Under the pieces are notes generated by a model that searched no databases, was not told the DNA's origin, and saw only the letters and a program-made list of their open reading frames with translations. Positions 52,833 to 64,000 of a stretch of 64,000 nucleotides of DNA are shown piece after piece. The DNA comes from Neofusicoccum parvum. Lineage: Eukaryota; Ascomycota; Dothideomycetes; Botryosphaeriales; Botryosphaeriaceae. A program made the position numbers and the translations under genes. Where the stretch lies: positions 1,736,001 to 1,800,000 of the forward strand of contig CP087206.1 of assembly GCA_020912385.1 (NCBI GenBank), read 5' to 3'. Positions within the stretch are counted from its first letter, which is position 1, and each line of letters starts with the position of its first letter.

Positions 52833-55264
52833 GTTGTGATGTGGTAGGCGCGGAGATGGAGGGTGGAGCTGAGGACTGCTGGCGAGCTGTGATGGTTGAT
52901 GAAAGGATGGAAATAACCTTGGTCGATTGTTGTTGTCAATGGTTTTAATGCTTATGTGGCGGTCGATGTGTTGGTAATTGGCAGAGCCGGTTGGCGAGCC
53001 GGGAGTGAATGTAATTCTCGTCGAGGTGAAGAGTTTGTTGTGTTGCTCAAATGAGTACACGCGGCGCTGGGCCTTAAAATGGAGAGACGTTGGCACTTCA
53101 TCAAAGACGAACCTTGAATCAGACCAGTTGATTCTGCAATTGCCTGTCTTTCATTTCGCTGTGATAATGCCCGAGACACTGACCGAGTTCAAAGAAGACA
53201 ACGGCGGTTACGTGAACTTCAAACTTTGTGTCAACAAAAACTAAAATAGTCTAGTACAAAGGCAATATCCTGAACCTTCGATGGCTTTTAATTTTCTCAC
53301 AAGGATTTCATGGAGCATACTGTATAAAATATCGGCACGGTTCGGCGGTTCGGTCGACAAACACCGCCTTCCAAAGGCTCATAGAATCATCACCTAACGA
53401 CTGAGACTTTATAACAATCAATAGAAGGTTACAGACAATAAGATTGATTGATTTCTTTTGCAGGAAAATTGCGCAGACTACTTCAATGTGTTGCTGTGTT
53501 GGCGAAAAGCAGGAAAATTAACGCGGAAAGACGTTGGTCGGCCTCCCCGTCTCAAACAGCATTTAATCTCTTGACCCTGTTCTCCGACTTCTACACTTTC
53601 ATGCATGAAGCTAAATTAGAGTCCCTTCTATAGATATTTTGGTGAAAATGCGATAGACCCTGGTTGTTAGCGCAAGAAAGTTTAAGTGTCAGGGCAGGGT
53701 TTCAAACATCACTGCAGACTGCTTCAATACTACGTTTATTAAGGTAGGCGGACGACTGATCTCTTTAGTGCTGATGGAACTTGAAAGAGGAAGACTGAAG
53801 AATAGCTTCAATTGAATGAGCATACATGGGCTTACCCCGGTGGCTGGATCATTTCTCATTGCGATGCAGGTGTCTTCACAGCTTCAAATATTGGCCGATA
53901 GGGTTGTCGTGTGCATTGTCACTGCTTCAGAAATGATCTTGCGCGCTAGAGAAACACCCACACCGGCTGTTTTGGCAGATTTGAGGGCAATTCCACTGAT
54001 AACTTGGTAAGATTGGGAGAATGTTGGAGTGAGTGTGTGTGGGTCGGGTGATAGTGGAGTGCAAAGCCACATGCTTGGAAGACATAATGATGTGATCATG
54101 GATCAGACAGGGAATTAATTAGTTGAAACGTGATGAGATAGTATATTTCAACAAAGATGGTGTCACAAAGAGAATCTCGAGTTGACGTGGCGCATGAGGT
54201 GCGTGAGATCTGTAAGGGACCTACATGAGTGGAGAAAACTGTGCAGATACAGAATTCCTTTTATTTGCGTACTTAAATAATCCGCATTGGGGTTTACACC
54301 TCCCCAATAGAGCTTTCGTTGAACTGGGGTCGTTTGTATTTTTTGCAGCCCTCGTGGTAAACTGCGCACGCAGTCGTCTACACTTGACAAAAACACTTTA
54401 GCAGCATTCAGCAACGACTACCAGCATAATTCATAAAAATAAACAAGAACAGAGGAGAGTTTTCCATTCTATGCTCACGTATTTCTCGTATTCTTGGGCC
54501 ATTCCTCTACCATACTATCGGTAACCCATCTCCTCGGCGTGTTGTGAAGGTACACGTTCGCACGGTGGCAAAAGTAGACAGATATCATTGCCTCTTGAAA
54601 CCCGGCACTTCGCAGACATGCAAATCCTCTAGTTATCAGCCTCTGAGTTGGTTCCGTACATGAGCGCTGCTCCCTTGAAGATGTGCACGCTTCGCGAATC
54701 AGTGACGTCGATTACCCCGCGACGCCACCCACGTAGTAGACATCTCTGCAAAGAGAGCTGCAGACTGCTCTTTTCAGATGCATCAATATCCAAGCTGTGC
54801 GAATCCTCGGTACTGTCTCTTCCGAATGAAAGGCGCTCGTTCCCTCCCGTTCGAAGAGGGTGTCCGTGGTACACGTAGCGCGAAGTGTGTCGAGCCGATC
54901 ATCTTTACGTGTGAGGGTAGAGTTGATGCTTAGGCAGACACCCTATTGGCAGGATAAGTGTTCGTACACTCCCATTGGCCGTCCCGCCCTCAACACGCAG
55001 CTGCACAGTGCCTGATTCGGCAATTCGCCATGCATCCGTCTAACCGAACGGTTCGTCAATGGTTCCCAGATGCCCTCGTCTTACCTGCATCCCCGATCAC
55101 ATGTTTCGTTCATGCAAGCTTCGCTGGCTCAAATTGCTCGCCCATGAGGCTGATAACGGACGGGTTATATAGTTTCGCCATCACTCACGCGTTTGCGTCT
55201 CAGGACTTCAGTGATCCTTTCCCCGCCTCGTCACTCCGCGCCATGAGAACACTTCTCCGTGACC
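52833..55264. other. 2.4 kb gene-poor stretch
   Basis: This is AT-richer DNA with several short open frames on both strands, none with family resemblance, signal peptide or matching splice partners. It ends with the promoter of the basic protein gene at 55265. No transposon signature was recognised. Confidence 0.45.
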
Positions 55265-56018
55265 ATGAGTCCCAAACACGAAGGTCGCGTCAAATACCCC
55301 AAGCCAATTCTCAAGCACCGAAGGCAGGACCGCAAGCCTTCTCCCAAGGCTGAGGCGGAGCCAGAGCCTCCGCCGTTGCCGGCGCGGCCCAACGAAGCCA
55401 ACCCGAGCATCCGGAACCATTCGCGGAAGGCGCGTCGCTTGCTGAGGAAGATCAAGGAAGACCAGAGTCCCGTTGCCTCGTTCTTTGGGATGGCGAAGTT
55501 GAGGGGGTCTGCGGCTGATCTGCACAAGCTGCTCAAAGAGGAGGGTAATGTGCGGACGGGCGAGCGTGACATTCGTAGGCTGTTCAAGGGAGACTCCAAG
55601 AAGTGGAAGACTTTGCTTCAGACAGACGCAGAGCTGCCTGAGAAGACAGGTCAGTGTGCTCGGAGACCGGTCTCCGTGGTATGAAAGCAGTGCAGACGAA
55701 TTTACGCTTCCTGCAGTCCAGGCGAAGACGGAGTTTGTGTCCATTAACAACCAGTTCAACAAGATCGTCGTTAGTCCGTTGGAGAAGACGTTCAAGAGTC
55801 ATGGCAGGTCCAAGCCTGACTACGACCACCTTCGGAAGCAAGCTGAGCTGCTGCTCGGTCAGGCCAAAGAGGCTCGCCGCTCGTTGAAGAAAGCCGTGAA
55901 GGACGCCAGGAAGAGGAATTCGGCATCGCTTGACCCCAGCCCTCCTCAGTTCGACATTCGAGGATCCTACAGGAGGAAGCACAGCAAACGGTACTCTCGC
56001 CCTCGGCAGACCTATTAA
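55265..56018 (+). CDS. basic coiled protein of unknown function, 228 aa
   Basis: Exons are 55265-55649 and 55717-56018 (donor GTCAGT, acceptor CCTGCAG), phases consistent. It starts MSPKHEGRVKYPKPILKHRR, continues with a Pro/Glu-rich linker, then a Lys/Arg-rich helical region (RKARRLLRKIKEDQSPVASF, ADLHKLLKEEGNVRTGERDI), a second helical block (INNQFNKIVVSPLEKTFKSH, AELLLGQAKEARRSLKKAVK), and a basic tail (YRRKHSKRYSRPRQTY). The pI should be very high. No membrane segment or domain is recognised; nucleic-acid binding is only a guess from charge. Confidence 0.65.
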
Positions 56019-56894
56019 TGTTTTGAAGGTTTCGAGACACTACGGAGTCTTGGTTTGGCATCCCAACTTTCAAGAGGAGAAGGCAGTTCTCTACGTTTCG
56101 GTTTTTCTGTATCAGTCCTGTACGAACACATACCGCCTGTTCTCTCGCTGAAGACCCTCATGTTCCTCATTCAGAAATCCTCTTAATCTCGGTTTGCTGG
56201 CAATAGTAGACTTGTCATGTCTTCCAAAACCACCGCACCATGCCGCATCATCTGCACAGAGAAACCCACAACTCACGCTTCCATCACGCCCTCACGTGGC
56301 CCACTCCTCCCCGTCCCAATGCAGTCACCTCGCATCTCACCGGCAGAAAAACCCCAAACCGCCCCCTCAACCCCCCTCGTCCCCCCTCACCACTCACCGC
56401 TCACTCTCCCACTCTCCTCCCCAAAGCAGCCACATCAACCCACACATGCCCGTGCAGATCCACCGCGCCCGCCCCCCCATCCGGCCACCAACCTTCGACA
56501 GACCGCCGCCGCCAAGCACCGACCGCAACCCGAATCCAGCACGGTGGGCCCGGCCACCTTGCCCGAAGCGTGCGGCAGAAACAACATTGCGGCCCAGAAA
56601 AGGCGCTGCACGACATCATCGGAAATTGATCCTTCGGCCGCTGTTTCTGGAAGGAGGGAAAGCAGGCTCCGGGCGGACGCGAGCGGCCTAGCCTGACACT
56701 CACCGACAACGTCTCGCTGCCTCCTTTGGAGCGTCCAGGCCCTCCCCGTCCCGTTGCGGCGACGAGCAGACAAGCAGCCACCCAGGATCATGGCAGTAAG
56801 GAAAGAAGAAAAGAAGTGAGAGACGCGCACACGCCACGCGCGGCCGGTGGAGACCCGCGATGGATTGGTGGCAAGCGGCGACGCCCTGTCGAAT

Positions 56895-56918
56895 GCCGCC
56901 GCCGCCGCCGCCGCCGCC
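56895..56918. repeat. (GCC)8 microsatellite
   Basis: Eight uninterrupted GCC units, followed by CGT units, inside the GC-rich noncoding gap. Confidence 0.9.
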
Positions 56919-59900
56919 GTCGTCGTCCGTGTGTTTTTTTGCGAGCACGCACGCGCGTTTTCCTCCACCCGACACCGCTACCTCACTGCTCCCGGCCGGA
57001 AGAGGCAGAGCTGCGGAACTCTCTCTCGACCCTCCAAGGCCGGCCGGAGGAGGGCCCTGCGCGGATGCTCCATCGTGATGTCAAGAGCTGCATGTGGCTG
57101 GGTGGGTTCGCTCTCCCCACGGCGGCGGGTTGGCGTATGTGGGCGATGCCATTCGTCGGCTGGGAGAGCTGCCATCACACACACCGCCTCGTGCGGGTGG
57201 AAGGGCCACGCACGTCTCCCGCACGTGAAAGAGACGGCGAGAGCAGAGACAACAAGAGGGAAGAAGAAGATGGCGCAACACCAGTGTTGGGCAGATCAAT
57301 GGCAAACTAGGCCGCCAGAAACCCACTTCCGGTCAGCCCGAAGGAGAGTAGAGGAGAGGAACTAGAACACGCAACGCGACAGCCACTTGGTCAGTCAGTC
57401 TTGCTTCGAACGGACGATGTGGGCTCGATGTGGAATCATGTGGTCTACGACAAACCCACGACGCCAGACGCCACCGCGCCATTGAGAGGCGCCTGGCGTT
57501 GTGTTCAGCGGTGGCGGTGCTGCTGCTGCTGCTGGTGCTGCGCATCCACATCCACCCGCCCATCTCTGCACGATGACATCTGACGCATGCGTACGGGCCG
57601 GCAGCGAGACCGTGGAGGTTCTCGGATCAGTAAGCAAGAAAGACCTCGACTGACAAAGCCGCTGGAGAGAGCGACGGAGACAGACGTCACGAGCGCACCG
57701 CCATGCGCCGCACCGCCGCAGGACGGCCACACCCAACCCGAGACTTCTCCCCCTCCCCACCGTACCGCGCCGCACTGTCAGTCCCATCCGCGCCGCCCGG
57801 CCGTGCGACCCGCCGTTCGCCGGGCACGTTGGCCGGCCGGAGCGCGCGGGCTCGTGCGAAATCTTTTTTTTTTCTTTTTGGAGGCCAAAATACTTAAAAG
57901 GGTCGAAGGAGGGAGGCAAAGAAGGCGCTCGGAGGCGGAGGGGAGACGAGTACGACCGGTCAGGGATCCTCAGGCCCGATGAAGCCGTCCGAGACATGTC
58001 TTCAGCGCCATTGCTTTCCCGTTCCTTGGAAGGGCTGGCGCGGCGCTCCGAGAGGCTAACAGACTCGCTAATCGGAAGGGTGCGGTATACTTGATGGGTG
58101 CTATGTATGGGACGTCGTAGAGGGGGGCGTGCGTGCATACATATGCAGCGTGTATGTAAGTATGCACTGATGATTTCAAGCCGATGAACAGACCGCCTCT
58201 TCTTTTCCTCTGCTCCCTCCTGCGATCTTCACCGTGCATTGCGTCAAACTTCGGTCACATGGCTGGGGGACCAGACAGCTGGGAGATGTTCCATTCCTGC
58301 GTCTGGCTTCTCGAACATCTGGCGGTGGCTGGTGTGGGGTGGGAGACTGGTGTTCGCGAAATGCTTTTTTGGCGGTGTGTGCGTGCGGAAGTCTCATCCT
58401 TCTGAAAGAGGAAGGCATATGCTCTACTGAACGAGACGGCATCTGGATGCCGACGGGCCTTGCCGCCGCACTGCCGTTATCGTCGTTTTCTAGCTGGATT
58501 CTAGACTCTCGCCGCCTGCTTCAGCTACCCCGTACCGGCGGCCGGCCGGCAGGACAGGTTCAAAAATAGCAAACGAGCAAGAAGCCCAGGGGAGAACGGG
58601 AGCAAGACGGACGAGGCGCGCTTGCCGGCACGCACAACGGTACCCCGCCGCCAGCCACCGCATTCGGGGCTGCGGCGGGGACGCAACAGCGGAGGAGGCG
58701 CATACACGTATGCAAGCCGGCGGCGGGGTGGGGAGACAGAGAGCAGCGTGGGAAAGCAACAACAAGCGCTGCGCGCGATATCATGCTCACAACAAACAAC
58801 CCGATTGATTGGAGGAGGGTACAAGGAAACCTACGTGGCGCGGTGGCTGGCTTTATCGATTCTGCTCTGTTTTGCTCACTCGCACCCCGCATCTTCTTGT
58901 TTCGCGGTGGAACACGGCATGCCGACTGGCTGGCGGGCGGGCGGGTGGGCAGATGTGATGAGCGGCGGCGCTGGCGATGCGCGTCCTGCATGCTGCAGGC
59001 GCGGTTCGAAGAACAAGTCTGGAAGGCAGCGGGCGTGGTGAGTGGGCGCCGCCGCGAAGCTCAGGAAAAGACGAGGCTGGGCGGCGTGTCTCCGGGTGGA
59101 TCATCCTGTCTCTGGCGCGTCGTTGTTGCTGAAGAAAATCCCGAAATAATCAGCGAGTCCTGCTCGGCACGCGCTGCGGTTGGCTGGCCGGTCCGCGCGA
59201 GGATCCGCAGGACTGGGCTTGCAAACATTGGCTTTTTCTGTGCTGCTTGGTCCTGCGCGCTGTGTGGACGGCGACGGAGAGCTGCGCCGCGGGCTGCAGC
59301 CTGGCTGGCCGGCTGGCCGGCTGGCTTGGCTGCGCGCTGTTCGCTCGCTCGCCGATCGGGGCCGTTGCCCGGCCGACAGCTGCGCGACTGGGCGGCGAGT
59401 CGCTCCAGGCTCGGGGAGCTGCATGATCGCACGCGCGCGAGAGGTGGTTGTGAGTCGTCGGCTGCGCGGGCATCGGAGAAAAAACGCGCTGCTGCTGGCC
59501 AACCAGCGGCGGCGGCTGGGCAAAGCCTTTCCTGCTCGCGGATCGCACGCAATCGCCCAACGCATCGCTGCAGCCCAGCCCAACGGCCTTGCATAATCGC
59601 TGACTGATAGACTTTGCAACGTGCCGTCGCCGAGTCTCCCCGCCCGGAGCCCGTTGGCTGAGGGCCGAACGCACGCAGGGTCTGTCGTCCGGCGCCGCGG
59701 TCCCGTGACCGCTGCCCGCCAACGCGCACGACACGCGAACTCAACGCGAAACGAGCTTGCCATGCCGCTGACGAAAGGGCCTCGCCATCGCCGCCCTCGC
59801 CAGTGGCCAGCGCGACGTCCACGTCACGGCGAGCCTCCGCCCACGCGCACATCCATCGTGAATCCTTCCTCCGCAGCGGCAAGGCGTGCCAGCCAGCAGG

Positions 59901-60267
59901 CTGCTCCGCTACCAGCTAGCCAAAACGCCAGCGAAGGGCAGGGCGGCGGAGCTACGTAGCTGGGGCTAGAGACACACCACTGCTCGTAGCATCTCACATC
60001 CCGCGCGCGACACGCACGCCAGCAAGCAAACCGCTTCAGGGTTCCCCAACCTCCACTTCCGCTCCCAGGTCCATCCTTACCCGGCAGCGAGACACACGCA
60101 ACAGGAAAATCCCGGTGGCAGTGCAATGCGCCGGTTCCACGTACAGCACACACCGCCACCGCTAGAGCAAGCCGGTCGTCGAGAGCAAGAGAGCGAGAAG
60201 CGCCGCAAGCCGTCCGCCCCAGCCCGGCGACTTCCTGCTGGCTGGAGCCGGGCTTGACGTGCAGCAG

Positions 60268-60300
60268 CGGCGGCGGCGGCGGCCACGGCGGCGGCGGCGG
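60268..60300. repeat. CGG trinucleotide repeat, interrupted
   Basis: Five CGG units, a CCA interruption, and five more CGG units. It lies in the noncoding gap. Confidence 0.85.
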
Positions 60301-63053
60301 AGACTTACAGTAGCCTCCCAGGGTACCTGCCTGCGCTTTCCGCCGAGTAGTTATGCAAGCCTCACCTAAACCCGATGCGGCCGCGACGCAGGAAAAACTC
60401 CACAGGATGTGCACAGCACGCGATTGATGCGCCAGTCAGTGCTTCCACTCTTCTAAAACTTACCGCTTCACCGCCACCGCCGATAATGCCGGGTCTAGGA
60501 CTGGACTCGTAGGTATCATCGTTGCAGTCTCGCCGGCCGGTGAGCAAGAGAGAGATCCAGACGTCGAGACAGAGGAGCACAGGCGCGTCCTCACGCGCCC
60601 ACCTCGGCGGCCGCAAGTAGATGGACAGCGGCCACGCAGGTTTCAATTCGTTGCTATACGAGGGAGGGGAGGAGGGGAGCAGGCGGGCAGGGTACGTAGA
60701 ATTTTTCTGCCTGCCTTTTCGCTGCAATGCCTGGCCGCCCGCATGAAGCACAGTTGCCAGCATTCCTGCATATTGCATCGCATGTACTTAGGCGGCATCA
60801 TCTCGCATGACGAATTTATTGGAGAACGCAAAAACAAGACCACTCGGCTGTCATGGCCGGCTCGTTCGGGTCCGAGGCTCGGCTATGTATGGGGAGACCA
60901 GAGAGGAAGAAGGCGACGACGCAAGCAATCCCCCGGTCCTTTGCGTGGGAGGGAGCGGCGTGGTCCTGCGTCTCCACAGCGAAGATGTACGCGCATAGCG
61001 TACGTGTATGTATGTACAACGGGCCTGTATAAACCCATCTGCGCGCGCCCAATGCGGTCAAGGCTTCCCTAACGCGCAGACTAACTCTCCGTCCGGAGTA
61101 GATTGCTCTCCAACGCCGCTGCGTGCGCCGTGCAATTGTCACGTTCCCCAATTGAGCGGAAGGGAAGGGTAAGAAATGAGCTCACCGCGAGTGAGGCTTT
61201 CCAGTCGTCCAGCGTCTGTGCTAAGAAACAGAGAGGAAGGAGAAGGGGAGAGCAAAGCAACGCACGAGCAGTCCACCTGCTTGACGGGCGGTCTCCATAC
61301 ATCACCCTTTCCTCATCTCGTTACTCGTAACCACAACGCACGAGCGACCTCACGATGTCACGATGGCAAAAGCCACATCGGCGATGGGCATGTGTGAACG
61401 AAGAGGGGAACGCAAATTCCCACATGGCTGCCTTTCTGATCAAGAAAGCGCCTAGGGGTACTTTCAATTCCTGACTGTTCCCGACCACGGCCGTCTCTCC
61501 ATCTGCCACATTCCGCCGTGATATCTCCACACGCACACCGTATACTCCTCACTCCCTCATGCCTTCCTATCCATCCACCGCCCACTATATAAGAAGCGAA
61601 GAAGAAACAAGACCCAGATCCAGCCGGTGTATGCGAATTACAAAAAACACGAAGGGGGGTTTACAGTAGTAGTAGAGTAGTAAAGGTATAATACAAGAAC
61701 ATACGCAAGAAGCGACAGGATGTAGAAACAGAACCAAAGCCCATTCTCAAACCCCCCTTTTTGAGTGACCCTGAGACCCTATTGCAAGCGAAAGCAAAAC
61801 TGTGGTATCCCCAATTCCCCGAGACCAAACCTAAAAGGAAAACAAAACGGAAACAGCGAGAGGATGTAAATCAACCGAGAACACAAGGAAACAAAGGAAA
61901 CGAAGAAAAAAAAGGCGGTCTAAAAAAGAGACGAGCGAATGGGAGGTCGCGAGCGAGAGAATCCACTAGTACGACGACGCTACTGCACCGTCGTGTGATC
62001 CTCCACACCGTATCTTCCCTTTCCGTCCCAAGGTTTCCCCACCCCGATGGATCCCCTAATCCACTCCCTGTGTAAAAAATTGAAACCTCGCCAGCCTTCT
62101 CGACTCAAGCTGCTCGGCTGTACCCCCGCGGCCACTTTTGAGAAACGAAGAAAAGTATGGGAGAGAGAAGAGAAATAAGGAAAAGTTCTGATGTTGTGGT
62201 GTGCGAGGGCTATGTACCGCCTCTCGCAGTTGGGATTTTGTTCTTCCTAGCTAGACAAAGAAAATGTGGTGATGGGATATGGAGATGCAAGGCTGGCGTT
62301 GTGAAAAATGTGGGTATCCGCCGCGCTCTGTGGATGATGATAATGCTGTACAAGCTGTCTCTTCGCTTCGAAATTTCTTGCTCCCGAAAAGAGTCAAGTC
62401 TCAAATCAAAATCAACAAAAAGCGGTACAAAAGGGGGTATAGCGCCGAGCAAAGCAAACTCGCTTTCCGTGCTGGTAGAAACAAGGGTACGCTGTAAAGG
62501 TCTAACTAAGCAGTGCCCGGTAGGTGGTGTGATGTGAGTGGTATGTAAGCCGCCAATGAAGATGGGGGGCAAACGACAGGTAGCAAAAAACATCAAACAG
62601 CCTGGCCCGTTCCGCGAGGGCCGGAGGGGGTATGAAGCGAACAAGAAAAACGACTACCTAAATCCCAAATTCCCTCTGCCGCCCAAGACACCGTAGATAT
62701 GAGCAAAGTTATGCCGCCAAATGTCGCAAGTCCGATTGAAAGAACCGGTCGAAATAAATGCAGGTTGGGCTCGCCAGTCGACGAGCCAGAAAAGTCGAAA
62801 TCGACGTTGCGGTTGAAAAAACGCCGCCAAACACCAAATGCTCCTGTGCTCCTTCCGTTTTATGTCTGAGTAGCCACCAGTCCGTTCCTGACGGAGATTC
62901 TCCTGTATCTTGGGAGAATATGTAATGACGCCGATCCGAAATCGCTGAGATAGTGGCCGTCAGAGGTTGATTTTTTGTGCGATCCGATTAAGATTATGTC
63001 GTATGTGCAAGAAGAAACGTCAAAATGTGAAGAGAAGAGTGCCGGATTGGGGA

Positions 63054-64000
63054 TCACCGGTAGGCATTCTGCGCCGCGAAAATACTCGCTGCTGCAGCGG
63101 CTGCCCACTCGTTTTCCTCGTACGGCGGCGTCGGCCACTTCGGATCGGTAGCTTGCGGCTGCTGCCGCTTGGCAATGTCGACGGGCTTTGTCGGTGTCGA
63201 GTAGCTGCCGTGTCCAAAGCTTACGTTACGATTTGCAGATGGGGAAGGTGTCAGGTAGGCAGGATTGCTCGTTGGTCCGTCATTCCTAGCCAGGCGCTTC
63301 GAGGCCTTGTGCGCGGATGCCAGAGCCTCGTCGAGAAGCTCCTCTTCTTCGTTCGGCGTCTCGTAACGGTGGTTCGTCGGGGTCTGCTGCTGGAGGGCGC
63401 GGCGAGTTCGGCTCGAAATCGGGCCCCGGCCATTGCTGTCGCTTCCGTGGGGCAAAGAGTGGTGTCGCTTCAACATTGGGTTGCTTGCCACACGGGGCGA
63501 TGCGGACGCTTTCACGCTACCGGCCGGCGAGAGTCCTTCCAAGCTATACCGCACGTGCTGCAAGGCCTTGTCCATCTCAGCAAAATCCGACTGTTGCATT
63601 GGGTTGCTTGTGGGTGCAGGTGGGGGATCAATGTTCATCGAGTGCCGGTTGCTGCTGCTGCCCCAAGCTAAGCACCCTGCGCTTGCTTCGATGTCGCCTG
63701 ATGCTGGGGATGGTGGAGCTTGGTACCGACCAGAAAGTCGCCTTGCACGCTTGCGAAGATGTGAGAAGAAGCCCTCCTTGAATGGGTTCGACGGGGATGC
63801 GAGGCCGGATTGTCCGTTGAGAGCACGCTCCGCTTCGGCGCGATGGATATCTGCGTAGTGGTTACCGTGCGACGCGAGCGATAATTGGCGGCCGATTTTC
63901 TTCGTGGCTTTCTCGTTCGCGCTCTGGTTCTGGTTGGCCTGGGCGGTGACTGCATCGGAAATAGGTGAGATAGGTCGGATTGAAGGTAGTATTGGCATTG
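63054..64000 (-). CDS. C-terminal part of a probable CMGC (Ime2/MAK-like) kinase, partial
   Basis: Only the C-terminal 315 or so codons are inside the window; the gene continues past 64000. No catalytic kinase motifs are visible here. The tail carries blocks I associate with fungal Ime2/MAK-type kinases: EGFFSHLRKRARRLSGRY, FAEMDKALQHVRYSLEGLSP, EEELLDEALASAHKASKRL, and the end WPTPPYEENEWAAAAAASIF. The rest is Ser/Pro/Asn-rich and probably disordered. Ime2-like kinases control meiotic entry or light-dependent sexual development in fungi (family knowledge). The assignment is from memory of C-terminal motifs only, so the kinase identity is moderate while the coding status is strong. Confidence 0.7.
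   Translation of the reverse strand, partial: MPILPSIRPISPISDAVTAQANQNQSANEKATKKIGRQLSLASHGNHYADIHRAEAERALNGQSGLASPSNPFKEGFFSHLRKRARRLSGRYQAPPSPASGDIEASAGCLAWGSSSNRHSMNIDPPPAPTSNPMQQSDFAEMDKALQHVRYSLEGLSPAGSVKASASPRVASNPMLKRHHSLPHGSDSNGRGPISSRTRRALQQQTPTNHRYETPNEEEELLDEALASAHKASKRLARNDGPTSNPAYLTPSPSANRNVSFGHGSYSTPTKPVDIAKRQQPQATDPKWPTPPYEENEWAAAAAASIFAAQNAYR

Larger units (their letters stand above)
56019..63053. other. 7 kb gap between convergent genes, no coding gene found
   Basis: Genes on both sides point into this gap. 56.2-60.4 kb is very GC-rich and CpG-rich, with trinucleotide repeats and many spurious long frames on all strands. 60.8-62.9 kb is more balanced, with A-rich tracts and TATA-like elements on the plus strand at 61028-61033 and 61586-61592. 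No frame shows family resemblance or a consistent splice model. A noncoding transcript or a very intron-rich gene could be present. Confidence 0.45.

Noticed and set aside
54163..54414. 83-aa minus-strand frame in the gene-poor stretch
   Set aside because: No signal peptide, motif, splice partner or compositional support.
56194..59959. Many 130-270 aa frames in the GC-rich gap
   Set aside because: They overlap on all strands, have no consistent codon bias, and encode low-complexity Arg/Pro/Ala sequence.
61761..62075. Lys/Arg-rich 104-codon frame
   Set aside because: It has no ATG start and lies in A-rich DNA probably belonging to the 3'UTR of the kinase gene or a noncoding transcript.

Overview
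The window is from a filamentous ascomycete (Pezizomycotina). The evidence is short spliceosomal introns (mostly 46-110 nt, donors of the GTNNGT type, frequent CTAAC/CTGAC-like branch sites), a Zn(II)2Cys6 regulator, a HET-domain protein, a DUF3433 membrane protein, and single-copy RAD51, NUP120, SEM1/DSS1 and phosphoglycerate kinase. Dothideomycetes is my best guess at class (inference only). All exon coordinates are hand-spliced from splice motifs, phase and family conservation.

Layout. 0.8-7.3 kb (minus strand): an unrecognised 500-aa protein and a large DUF3433 membrane protein. 8.4-16.8 kb (minus): a CTF1/FarA-type fatty-acid regulator and, after a 3.5 kb GC-rich gap, a peroxisomal (C-terminal SKL) acyl-CoA dehydrogenase whose promoter holds two CCTCGG sites, the core reported for FarA/FarB regulators. 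17.8-20.3 kb (plus): two adjacent low-complexity genes (Asn/Gly/His-rich, then RGG-rich) with matching promoter layout. 20.8-22.1 kb: a GH16 glucanase-like protein with a Gln-rich leader and no signal peptide.

22.5-31 kb is the accessory part. It holds a HET-domain gene, two diverged tandem members of an uncharacterised family that are both interrupted near the C-terminus (one by a one-base homopolymer insertion, one by a Trp-to-stop change), a C2H2-like gene lying 89 nt upstream of one of them and possibly spliced to it, and a degenerate fragment of a third copy.

31.4-51.3 kb is mostly housekeeping: IML2, SEM1/DSS1, PGK with a probable 5'UTR intron, a possible small secreted protein, an AtuA/DUF1446 catabolic enzyme, RAD51 with an upstream MCB element, NUP120, and an unrecognised Ser-rich protein. 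51.6-56 kb holds two 63-aa Cys-rich proteins with identical cysteine spacing, a gene-poor stretch, and a basic 228-aa protein. 56.0-63.05 kb is a 7 kb gap between two convergent 3' ends with no convincing coding gene. The window ends inside the C-terminal tail of a probable CMGC (Ime2/MAK-like) kinase.

The clearest functional link is the FarA-like regulator beside a PTS1 acyl-CoA dehydrogenase carrying its motif, with the same motif upstream of the AtuA gene. The most unusual region is the HET-adjacent tandem family with two separate C-terminal disruptions.
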